Shown here: piece by piece, positions 23,574 to 34,000 of the stretch
How the letters are laid out: the number at the start of each line of letters is the position of its first letter
Numbering within the stretch: the first letter of the stretch is position 1
Source of the DNA: Sympetrum striolatum
Taxonomy: Eukaryota; Arthropoda; Insecta; Odonata; Libellulidae
Reading direction: 5' to 3'
NCBI GenBank assembly: GCA_947579665.1
Contig: OX388347.1
Location: 40,308,943 to 40,372,942, forward strand
DNA length: 64,000 nucleotides
Notes under the pieces: generated by a model
What the model saw: only the letters and a program-made list of their open reading frames with translations
What the model was told of the DNA's origin: nothing
The model's database searches: none
Position numbers and translations under genes: made by a program

Positions 23574-26040
23574 GTTAGTAATTTACTTTTGCTGCCATTA
23601 CTTAAATTTAAAATTATATTTCAATAGCTTTAAGTCTAATTTATTAATAATTATAAGTATTTTTCACTTATTATACTATTATACATCGGGAGTATATAGG
23701 CGATCTAAATTTAAAAAAGATTGGGTTGTGCTTCCATTTACATACACTTTATTCTAATTTGTTTTTATTTTTTTGAATTTGTTAAAAATTATTTGAAATA
23801 GAAATAATGCAATTTTGCCTAAAGGTTCGACACGTTAGCATACGTTAACCGAATTTTAAGTGTATATATATTCCTTTTTTCTTTATCTTTCCATGTCTTA
23901 TATTTAAACGTGTATTTACACACACAAAATGATATATTACCAATTGTTTTGAAGCCAGAGTAATTCAATTGTATCAAACGTTTACATTCGGAAATCGATT
24001 TATATTTATATTTTTGCTCCCTTTCTCTTTATCTTTCCATTTGTTTATCACGTGCGATTCCCTTCCAGCTCATGTTTCTTTGGCTTTCCCTTTCTCATCG
24101 GCTGCTTCCATCGTCCTCTCGCGGCAGGATCTTAAGAAGGCAAGAAAATATCGCAAATCCTTTCCAATCCTATTGATCGCCCGGGGAAAAAAAGCTCCAC
24201 CTTTTGGGTATTTCTGGAGTCGAATCTTGGTTCCCTCCGTTTCCTCCTTCCGCGGCTCCCTCCTCTTCTTTTTTTCACATCTATCTCTCTCTCTCATTTT
24301 TTATCCCTCCATTTCATCGCCTGCTTTCCCCGAAAACGTCAACTCTCTTTCTCCTAAGGTTTCTATAGGGAAGCCGGCGACCTTTTCTCATGTATATTCT
24401 TTTTTTCAGTTATCTTTTCGGCCAAGGTTATTCTTTTCCCTTTCCTTCTGGGGAGAAAGTGTATTCGAAAAGGTCTCGGGTGTTGAACGATGGGATTAAT
24501 AAGTCACGTCGGAGAAGGACGTGTGGAGGGGCGGGGGAGGATATATAAAATGTGGAGGGAATCGCGGAGAATTCCGGATGGAACAGTGCTCGTTGACGTT
24601 TTTCTGGGGTGTGGGGAGGTTTTTTTCTTCCTCCTTTCGCGCCTTTAGAACTCAGATGAGCGGAAGAGGGTCTTGCAAGGGTGCTCGATCGCGCGATGTT
24701 TTTGCGTATTTTTAAGTGTGTATCAAGGTCTCGCAGACGGAGCGATTTATCATGGTAGGTTATTCTTGGCTTGTAATCGAGTTCGGAAGAAATGGATGTC
24801 TGAATCGATTCGAATGGGTTTTTTCCGAATGAAGGTATCGATTTCAGTCAATGTATTTTCGGGTTAATGGTGTCGAATAAGAGATTAGTTTACCCATATC
24901 GATAATTGAACGTTTCGGGTACATGTGTTGACGTTCAAATGTTGGAAAACCCGTATGTTTGCTCGTTCGAAGTCGTTTAATTGTGTGTGCGATGTTCTCG
25001 AAATAAATTACCACAATAGAAATGTTATGTCTGGGAACAGAAGAGTGAATGCCAACATAGGTTTCCTTGATTGTATTGGTGCTGATAAACTTGATTATTA
25101 TCAAACATCGCTATGTATCGCTCTCTCTAATTGAACAAGGAAATTACAATCCAAATATTTGACTTTGCGTTACTGGTTCTCTTATCGAATTTCATGCTGA
25201 TTTTATTTAGACTCCTTTATGTTATCGTATTTGAACGAAAACAATGATTAGATTAACATAAATATCGCTATAGCACATGAACGGTCTATTGAAAAACGTT
25301 AACGGATAAATAAGGTAATTTAAGGAAAAACCCAAGATACCCATATTGCGCTGACTCAAATATCTAGCAGCTAAATAAAGATTAATTTCCATATTGTGCG
25401 ACTGATGAATGGTTATCATTAAGTTATAAATATCCAAAGAACGATTACAGTGTGATTTGTGAGGCGATAAGTTTCGGTTTTATGCAGTATTGTCACAATA
25501 TAAGAGATGAAGTTTCGCCAGCGACGCTACTATCCTCTTTAGGTCAGAGATACTCATAGTATCATTGTATCTTCATGCAGCGAATGCTTTCATAAGCCTT
25601 CAGATATAATATGTTTCGTATTTCTCATCTTAGAGTAAATTTATTTCCCTCATTAATTCATGAATGCCAAGAAACCAAATTTCATACGGTATTCATGATC
25701 TCAAAATCGAAATCCAAGTTGAAATAGAGTTAACCGTTTAAATTTGAGTTTGACTCTTCGTAATTCACCTCGACAACAATAAGAGGAATAGAAATTTAAG
25801 TTTAGATGAGTGACTCTTATTAATGAATTCTTAAACTAGATAGACAATCTATTATGCTTCCTCAACAAAATATCAAAATCAGATCAACATTGTTCTAACA
25901 AAATCAATTGTATTGATAATTTAACTTTGGAAAGCATTGGACATTTCGACATGTAATTCATAAGTGTGATAGTAATGGTTAAACTAGGATTTGAGTATCT
26001 ATAAATTCTACGTCCGTAGAAAAAGTCGAATGTTTGATGG
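23574..26040. other. Non-coding, with a pyrimidine-rich block
   Basis: If 23495-23573 is an exon this is the start of the next intron. From about 23990 to 24440 the plus strand is pyrimidine-rich, giving a 176-codon plus frame with no recognisable features and a competing minus frame. From 24500 the composition shifts to G-rich, then AT-rich. No exon is convincing. Confidence 0.45.
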
Positions 26041-26051
26041 GTCGGCTTTTT

Positions 26052-26084
26052 TACTTTCTCCATATACGAAGTATAGAGAAAGTA
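26052..26084. repeat. Terminal hairpin
   Basis: TACTTTCTC and TATAC on the left pair with GTATAGAGAAAGTA on the right, with a two-base bulge and a three-base loop (GAA). Such a tight 14-bp stem is unlikely by chance, and it coincides with the left boundary of the composite repeat. It may be a transposon end. Confidence 0.6.
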
Positions 26085-26175
26085 TTGTTTTCATGAAAAA
26101 AATCGACTTCGAGATTTCAACGGAAATACATGTTTTGGGGTCCCAAGAACACGTTTTGACCATTTTCGGAATGAT

Positions 26176-26181
26176 GTCTGT

Positions 26182-26222
<41 letters not shown>

Positions 26223-26229
26223 TGTGTGA
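26176..26229 (+). repeat. TG microsatellite
   Basis: An almost uninterrupted TG run with two TATG interruptions. It lies exactly between the left hairpin segment and the first 317-bp unit, so it is likely a built-in part of the repeat rather than an independent microsatellite. Confidence 0.9.
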
Positions 26230-26231
26230 TA

Positions 26232-26877
26232 GTGGGCGCTCTAACATGAAAACTATTAGTCGTATCAATACCAAAATTCATATATAGTACTGTGGTGTGT
26301 GCTGTCAGAGTTGATTAGTTTTTGGAGTAAATCGATCGACCGGAAGTCCAGCTTCATTCATCAAAGCTCATTTCCGGTTTTCAAAATATCTCCATAAATA
26401 TGATATATAGGTATATTGTATACAGTATAAAAGTTTTAGATAATGTAATTTACTATAACTTTTGCATTTAACATATTTTTGTATCACCGGTTGATTAGGA
26501 GTTATTCGTGAAATACTGATAAACCGGAAGTAGCTGATTATGTACTTTGTGGGCGCTCTAACATAAAAACTGTTAGTTGGATCAACACCAAATTTCATAT
26601 TTAGTATTTTGGTTTATGTCGTTAGAGTTGATTAGTTTTTGGGGTAAATCGGTTAACCGAAAGTCGAGCTTCGTTCATCAAAGCTCATTTCCGGTTTTCA
26701 AAATATCTCCATAAATATGATATTTAGGTATAAACTATTAATTATAAAAGTTTTAGAAAATATAATTTACTATAAATTTTGTATGAAACATATTTTTGTA
26801 TCACTGATTGTGTAGGAGTTATTTGTGAAATACTGATAAACCGGAAGTTGCTGATTATGTACGTTGTGGGCGCTCTG
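26232..26877. repeat. Tandem repeat, 317-bp period, two full units plus start of a third
   Basis: The word GTGGGCGCTC recurs at exact 317-bp steps. The two full units align along their whole length, including ATCAAAGCTCATTTCCGG and TCTCCATAAATATGATAT, with scattered substitutions and almost no net indels. The third unit breaks off after GTGGGCGCTCT. Exact length with substitution-only divergence indicates a single duplication followed by drift. Confidence 0.85.
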
Positions 26878-27567
26878 GGAGCTGGGGCGAAAGGCCATTT
26901 CATCGTTTTTCATCCAACATGTCCCGAAAAACATTATTTATAGTGTTTGTGACGTAAAAGATTATATGATATAAATTAAACACTCCTCTTCCAAGTTTAG
27001 ATGGAATATAGAGTTCGAAATTACTGTCGTATATAAATATTTACATTACTATATATAAAGCTGCAAATCCTACTGATTGACACAAATTCCTGGGCATTTC
27101 TAATCGAGCTGGAAGGCTGAAATTTTCAAGAGATATTCATAATTAACAGTCGAGTTGGGAAAAAATCGAAAATCTATAGATTTTGTCCTAGATTAGAGCC
27201 CAGAGACGATTATATTTTTCAATGTATTTAAACGGGGAATACGAAAAATGGCCATGCAGAGCAAATGTCTTTCGTTTATTAAAATGTGAAAACGTAATCG
27301 TTAAGTAGCGAGGCTTGGTCTATATTGCGTCTAAAAGATCAAAGTTTACTTTTCTTGCGACCGATTATAACATTCCGGCACGAAATTTGCAAAATTTTAG
27401 TTACAACGCCAATTTATTTCGTTTTTTTCTGCTCATTTCGAAAATTAAATCTATGGCAACAACCATTGTTTGAATCGAAAACAAGTTTGTTTACAATCCT
27501 GATTTCATATTCCGTGATAAAGGTTTGATGCATTTTTAATATTTCTTTAATGTTTCTTTCGATATAA

Positions 27568-27751
27568 GTTATTACTGAATGTTGAAAAATGTAACTTTCA
27601 TCAAAATGGTCAGCGAATATCTGCGCGGTCAATGAATTATTCGGGAATACATAAAGTAATAACATACGTTTATGTAGAAAATACGAGACCATTTATCAAC
27701 GAAGATAATCGTAAAAGTCATGTAAGTAGCGAGATTATTCTAGAATGAAGT
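27568..27751. repeat. Internal direct repeat A, copy 1 (184 bp)
   Basis: This segment is about 90 percent identical over 184 bp to a copy about 1.37 kb downstream in the same orientation. It starts with GTTATTACTGAA and includes TGTAACTTTCATCAAAATGG and GGTCAATGAATTATTCGGG. Shorter, more diverged relatives of the AACTTTCATC core are visible near 28070 and 28351. Confidence 0.85.
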
Positions 27752-28752
27752 GCATAGATATTAATATAAATCAATAAATAGGGATATTAATGTAAATTAT
27801 AAGGTTTAACGACAATCTTTAGAAATAACATAACTGCAAGCAATACGAATCATTAGTTTAACGAACACTATAGTTTATTAATATATTATATTTCATAGCT
27901 CACTTAACCAAATGCATTTATCATATACTGAACTCAGACTAAAAAAACTGTTTCACTTTCGTTCTATATACATTGTGATAAATTGTCACCGAAAAGCTCA
28001 TAACGGCAACTAAACCCATTGCTGCCCGCCTTTCTTGAAGGACCATGTTATCATTGAATATCAAGAAATTGTAACTTTCATCGATATGAACAACAAATAT
28101 CTACTCTGGAAACACATGGTATCATTGAACGATGTTAGGATATCGTTGTTCTACGTAAATGGTGGTTTGCTTTTCGTGTGTGTTTCTGTGCTGTTTATTT
28201 TATGCCTATTATGTTTCATCTTTTCTATTTTAATTACATATAATTATTCTGTCATCCTCTCCAAAGAGAATTTAAAATTAAGTTCTTTTTCTACTCTTTC
28301 TTTAATTAATACGTAGTACACAATTAGTACGTAGTATATTACGTAATTCAACTTTCATCAAAATGAAAAACAAAAATCTACACATAAAATACACTGATTT
28401 CCTTCAGCGACCTTCTGATTACGTCGTTCTTCGTGTTAGCTGGATAATTTTTCGTTAGTATAAACAATGTTTGCATGTACCATTGTATGAATATTATTTT
28501 CCCATCTTCTCCAAATAGGCTTTAGAATAAAATTCTTTTTCTACGTTCTTTAAAACTATTTACATAATTACGTTGCCTATTGTCTATTTGTTTATTTAAT
28601 TAGAAACGTAGCTCATTGTCGTGGTAGACGCCAGCTAATGAATATAGGATTATTTTGGAGTATGTCTTGCACTGAACCGAATACTACACAGGTAATCGTC
28701 TATTTATTTTCCACATTTTTATCTTATACAGATTTTTATTCCAACTTTACTA

Positions 28753-28912
28753 TGTTTGGCGTATTTCCTTAATATAGTTTTACGAACACGTATCCATTAA
28801 AGACTCCCGTATCACATGGAAAGGCTCTCGAAATATTTATTTTACTATCATTATTTGGTGAATCTCGATCTCACTCATTTGAAAATTATGTATACAATAT
28901 ACAGTGGTATAA
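28753..28912. repeat. Internal direct repeat B, copy 1 (uninterrupted)
   Basis: The segment from TGTTTGGCGTATTTCC to CAGTGGTATAATTAAA recurs downstream, where the second copy is split by a 1.46-kb insertion. This copy keeps an intact TTAA at 28797-28800, the position that corresponds to the insertion point. Confidence 0.8.
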
Positions 28913-28936
28913 TTAAAAAAAATTATTTCCATTTAT

Positions 28937-29120
28937 GTTATTACTGAAGGTTGAAAAATGTAACTTTCATCAAAATGGACAGCGAATATCTGCACGGTCA
29001 ATGAATTATTCGGGAATACATACTGTGATAACATAAGTTTATGTAGAGGATACGAGACCATGTACCAACGAAGATAATCGGAAAATGCATGTAAGTAGTG
29101 AGATTATTCGAGGATGAAGT
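28937..29120. repeat. Internal direct repeat A, copy 2 (184 bp)
   Basis: Second copy of repeat A, the same length as the first with substitutions only. Repeat B flanks it on both sides, so the composite element appears to be built from a duplicated A and B module. Confidence 0.85.
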
Positions 29121-29822
29121 TGAAGAATCTACACTGAATATTTAGGGGGAATAGGTAAGTTCTTTTACTACGTTTTCTTAAATTAATACATAGTACACAA
29201 TTAATACGTTGTACCTTACATCATTAACTTCATGAAATTCATTCTTTGTTTGGCGTATTTCCGTAATTTAATTTTACGTATGCGTATTCATCAAGTCTGG
29301 TGGCCACCGAATGCGAAGCGGCGCTGAGCTGAGTTGAGCTGGAAAAAGTGACGCGGAGCGAATCGTAGCGAAGTTTTAGTCTCCGAGGGTCGGAAACTGG
29401 AGGAGCTGAGCTGTGCGAAGCGATTCCTTTCTAAACTACCAAGATGGCGTAAGTTTAGCCTTTAGTTGCCGACCGAGAAGTTAATTCTTTGATTACGGTT
29501 AAATCACAGAAATTCCGCAAGAGGCGGATTCTGTCACAATATTATGCTGGCACACTTTAATTAAGATATTATTTACAGCCATTGGACACGAATTTATCTA
29601 TTTCGCTAATATCATATAAGTTCCTATCGTTCGTACCTCACTCGAGTACACTTTTCATTTTGCAATGACGGAACTGATAGTATAAATAGTTTTTAATTTT
29701 ATATTAATAATTTGTTCAATTATTTTGTAAAGAGCATCACAAAAATTAACCACTTCACTCACATAAGCATGGCAATTCAATTTTTCTTCACTCTTCATCC
29801 ATCGTCATACTTTTGCTGACGG

Positions 29823-29969
29823 GTAAATGTCTCGGAGAGGAGCATATGCCTTTTTCTTAATCTACTTCAAATTGCCGTATTTTTAATATTTTTAATGGTG
29901 CATAAATGAATATCCTACTGTTATTGGTTTTAGTGCTATGGTAAGCTGGTGTTCCTCTCCGAGACCTAC
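29823..29969. repeat. Internal inverted repeat within the TTAA element
   Basis: Arms of about 20 bases (GTAAATGTCTCGGAGAGGAG at left, TGTTCCTCTCCGAGACCTAC at right) are nearly perfect inverted partners bounding 147 bp. This may be a smaller MITE nested in the larger element or a structural feature of it. The flanking bases show no clear duplication. Confidence 0.55.
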
Positions 29970-30307
29970 TGACGATTTCACAGGATTAGTTTATTTTCAA
30001 AAACTTACCTGCGTTCAATGATTATATTTACGAGAAAATTATTCTCGGCTGTAGTGAACCTTTCCGACGACATTTTCTCAATGATTGCGTTCCGCTAAGA
30101 CGAGTAAATATCTTAAATTGGGATTTAATTGATTTGTAACCACATTGGAAGTAATTAAATTAGGTTTACGATCACAATTATCATAGGTTGACAGAGTGAT
30201 TACTTTTTGTGAAATTGAATCGTTCATCAATTATTAAATTAATATTTCTGAAAGAAAGCTGTAATTGGGAATTAATCACACCTTTCAAGCTCATAAATGT
30301 GAATCTT

Positions 30308-30441
30308 AGGTAGGTAGTGTTGTTAAAAGTGCTTCGACAGCTTAGGTCATTTCGCACATTGGCTCCCACCGGGAATCAAACCCGGGACCGCTTTCATCAA
30401 AGGCAAACGCGCTGTCCACATGACTATCCGGGAGCCCTCAA
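30308..30441 (-). mobile_element. tRNA-derived SINE, copy 1, with 13-bp target duplication
   Basis: The 134-bp body is flanked by perfect 13-bp direct repeats (AAATGTGAATCTT) at 30295-30307 and 30442-30454. On the minus strand the first part is tRNA-like: GGCTCCC pairs fully with GGGAGCC 77 bases later, followed by a discriminator A, and GGTTTGATTCC is the B box. The tail CAATGTGCGAAATGACC is shared with the copy at 46851. The element sits inside the TTAA transposon, so it inserted later. The intact acceptor stem is unusual for a SINE and suggests a fairly young family or selection on the fold. Confidence 0.85.
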
Positions 30442-30951
30442 AAATGTGAATCTTTCACACACTGATATCAATTCAAATACTGCCGATGAAAGAAGCGAAA
30501 GGCTCTCCCCTCCACCACTATCACGTTGAGAACGGTGGAGGGGTAAGCTGACTTCGCTTCAGAACGAACCACGACCGTTCGGAAGATGTGCCTTGCGAGG
30601 CAGAGTGACGTCACAATTCTCAGCTCAACTACGCTTCGTATCCGGTGGCCGCAGCTGCATTCAAAAGTATAGATTCTATTGTGAAAGCGTAGTCCGCTCA
30701 ACGTAACTTCGCCCCTACTTACCTTCGCTTCGCATTTGGTGGCCACCCAGCCTTAAGGTCTCAACTCCAAACTCCCGTATCAATTAAACGCAAAAAGCTT
30801 TCGAAATAATTATTCTATTATTATATTATTTGGTGAATCTTGATCTCACATTTCAAAATTATGTATACGATAGATAGTGGTATAATTAAAAAGAAACGTA
30901 AATATAACATATAGACCGATAACTCAGGGTAGTATCCCTTCATATTTTTTT

Positions 30952-30970
30952 TGCTTGCAGTTTGCAAGCA
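30952..30970. repeat. Short palindrome near the right end of the composite repeat
   Basis: TGCTTGCA and TGCAAGCA, separated by three bases, form an 8-bp stem about 20 bases from the right-hand terminal 14-mer. A hairpin just inside a transposon end is a common design feature, but the short stem limits confidence. Confidence 0.4.
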
Positions 30971-31015
30971 CCCATTTACTAGTCTTATATATGGAGAAAG
31001 TCATGTGCTGGCCAC

Positions 31016-34000
31016 ATCAGATTTTTATTTTCTGAATTTGGCACCGGTCATCCGAAATATAGAAAGGGGAAGATGTATTATCGACTGGGTTGTCCTCTTT
31101 GTCGAAATGTTTCCTGGTATAAAGTAGCTTTAGAAGGAATCCACTTCCTCATTCCATCGAGACTACAATATTGAAGTCGTGAAAGTTTTTCCTCGGTTAA
31201 GACGGAATTACAATGATTAACTCAGAGGGCAACGGTATTTAGAATTTTGGTCTAAGTTTTACCGATTTGGTTTGCTTTTGTTCGAGCGTGGTCCGGTTAT
31301 TCCTTTCAAATCCAAAAATATCATCGGAATAATAAGACCGCCTATACCGAGGCGCCAACTAGGGATTAAATACGTAAGCTATGGAACTGTGGGGGCGCTC
31401 TGTATTTCGGGAACGGAATTAACCCCCCCTCCCAGCTCTCAATCTACAGCTCTCTAATTCGTAATATCGACATGTCCATGGAAACAGAAAGGTTTCCTCC
31501 AACTCAGTCCAGCAAAAATCCTACCTACATAAGAGCATCGACGCCCTCAGAATATGACGCAAATGTACAGAAAGAATGAAAGGAGCTTAAGGAGAATAAA
31601 AAAAATCAACTCTCACAGGGAAAAACTCGAGAGGAGGGTAAGGTACCATAGGAAAATGAGCGGTTTTGGAAAAAGATAAAATTCATCAGAAAATTCATTC
31701 CAACTATTCTATATTGAAGAGTTTCAGTTGATAAACAGGAAAATCTTGGAATTAAAAAGTATTAAACTTAATCAATATGAATATATTTGATTAACTTGCT
31801 TCTTTTCAATCACGAACCGTCAACCCCTTTTTTCCTTCTCTCTCTTAATTCTTGTTTTACCTAAATCTTCAGTTCAAATATTTCCTTTCTTGTTTTGCCT
31901 TTCGTATGCATCAAGTTTCCTTATATTCCAAGAATGCTCCATGATTATTTTTGAAGAACTTCAAAATATTGCTTTACTTTTATTTATAGCTATGATTTTT
32001 AACCCATTTTTCTCCATTCTGCGAAATGCCTGTGTAAGAACCTTGCAAGCCGCCTTTCGGCGTGTGGCAGGGGGTGCAGGCACCTTGACTCTATTTACCT
32101 AATCGATTGCTTTGCGTATCGTTCGCGGAAAAAATGAATTGTCGAAACGATTCGTTGTAGGTTCTTTTTCCCTATTCTTCCTCGCAGTATCAGAACGGTC
32201 TATATAACACGGAGGTCGCATTATATCGGTTACACCTTCTAAGAAAGTAATTTCTTTGAACTTATTTAGTATGTTTATCCTTTGAATTAGTCCTCTATAT
32301 TCTAATGATTTCCATCCCGCGTCCTGTATTATCTGAGTAACACTCGTTGTTTAATCGTAGCAATTCCTTACAAATCGTATTGCCTTTTGTAGTACGTACG
32401 AAAGCTAATCATCTTCCCGAAAATCTTATCTAAAAATATCTCGCAAGAAGATATTACAGGTCTGAATACATTCTAGAAGTCATCATTAGTATTTTTAAGA
32501 GATTACGAATTATGTCGAAGTCTTCACTTAAAATTTTTCATCCCTCATTTTCTTCTGTTAATTATTGGGAAATAAGTCCCACTTGAGAGTTTTATCTTAA
32601 AAATCTTTCTATTATATTTTACCCAATAAAGACGTGCGCATGTTTGTATATGTCTGAAGGAATCACCCATTATTCCTTATTTGACTATGCTATCTAGTTA
32701 TATCCATATTTCTAAATAACCAACCGTTAAAGTTCATACAAAAGATAGAAATCCAATGCATCTGCTTTATTTAATTCACTGATTATCATTAAGATAGTTT
32801 GTTCTAACTATAATCAACTAACCTGTATATTATTGCTTCATCATCGCATTATAAATTATTACAGAAGTGAAGTGAAATGAAATTAATGTGTGTTTAAAAG
32901 AAAATGCTCCTGATGTATGTGTTTCCTTTTATCTCATTAATAAACAAACCATTACTTTCGAAGACACTATAATTAAATAAGTAAAATGATTACATCATTA
33001 TTAATTATTTAAAGAAGCTTTATACGAAGAAATGAAAAACACTTTGTAAATATTCCACGCTAGTTCCTTGAAGTTATGTAGGTTATATACAAAAATTATT
33101 GTTATATCTTGTAGTTAGAATATTATAGTTAGAATATAGGTTTCGGAGTAATTATTTTATTGAAATAATTTATTATTATTTAAGTATTCTTTTGTTATTT
33201 GTTTATGATTATAAATTTAGGTATTCGAAATGAGGTAGGTGATGATCCTTAAGAATTGTTTTACAGCCTATATTACAGCTTTCGTGAGAAAGTGTACAAG
33301 AGCTATTTTTGCGCTGATATTGGTAAGGAATTCACGAAATAAATAGTTTTATGGGCACCGAGTTGGATTGAAGGAATAACCGGAATGGATTTTCTGCGGA
33401 TACATTTCCTTTAATTGTAATCCAAAGCGGCACTGAGATCATTCTGGTGTATTTGCTTTGGAGTGAATATTTCGTTTCGCTATTGTTATATCCCAGGCAA
33501 CGCCAAAACAAATAAACGTATAATGAAAGAAAAGAGCACGCTCGCGCCTCATAATGCATTTATGATGCCAGAATGGGAAAAACACTTTGAAGGTAACCAA
33601 AAGTGAAAAAAGGAAACAGGAATGAAGATAAAGAAATAATTCATCGCTCGAGAGTCGAATATCCTTTCTTTTTCTCTTAAAACACATTGCGCAGAATAAG
33701 CGATTGCTTTCTCTCCCCGGATGTTTTTATTTTCCGTCTAGCCCCAGAAATCGAATAAGGACGTCAACCAATTCCTTCACTTTCCTGAGTTATCCTCAAA
33801 AGAGTAAATAAATGATTTTTCTTTGCCAACTCTTCCGGTATTTTTTTTCGAATTCCAGGCCATAAATCTCATGTATGAATAAATGCGATGCGTTGAAGAA
33901 TACATTTGTATATTGTAAAATAAATTTGTATAAAATAAACAATCTTTCGTTTTGTTTGAACAATAAAACGTTTCACCAACTCTAATATGGACCCTTACAT

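Larger units (their letters stand above)
29295..30752. mobile_element. TTAA-flanked element with terminal inverted repeats, 1.46 kb
   Basis: The left end GTCTGGTGGCCACCGAATGC continues GAAGCG. The right end is its inverted partner (CGCTTCGCATTTGGTGGCC, then ACCCAGCC). The insertion is flanked by TCAA on the left and TTAA on the right, and the unoccupied sister repeat has TTAA at that place. This fits a TTAA-specific element such as a piggyBac-type non-autonomous transposon, though the end sequence is not a piggyBac consensus I recognise. A second inverted copy of the end lies inside the right arm at about 30605-30655 (CGCTTCGTATCCGGTGGCC). No transposase frame is present, so it would depend on an enzyme in trans. 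Confidence 0.65.
29247..30895. repeat. Internal direct repeat B, copy 2 (split by an insertion)
   Basis: The left part (TGTTTGGCGTATTTCC onward) ends at 29294. The right part resumes at about 30769 with ACTCCCGTATCA and continues through the GGTATAATTAAA block seen in copy 1. About 12 bases after the right-hand TTAA have no match in copy 1. Confidence 0.75.
26052..31001. mobile_element. Composite repeat about 5 kb long with inverted ends
   Basis: The same 14 bases (ACTTTCTCCATATA) occur at the left edge and, inverted, at the right edge (TATATGGAGAAAGT). Between them lie a hairpin, a TG microsatellite, a 317-bp tandem repeat and two families of internal direct repeats. This looks like a non-autonomous element with subterminal repeats, or nested insertions of one family. 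From memory, sequence like the left end (hairpin, then a segment leading into a TG repeat) recurs as a repeat in many invertebrate genomes, but I cannot name the family. No transposase frame is present. The outer boundaries are an inference from the shared 14-mer, and no target duplication was found. Confidence 0.35.

Noticed and set aside
23969..24499. 176-codon plus-strand frame, the longest in the window
   Set aside because: It lies in a pyrimidine-rich tract whose composition removes stop codons and gives an S/F/L/P-rich peptide without motifs. A minus frame overlaps it.
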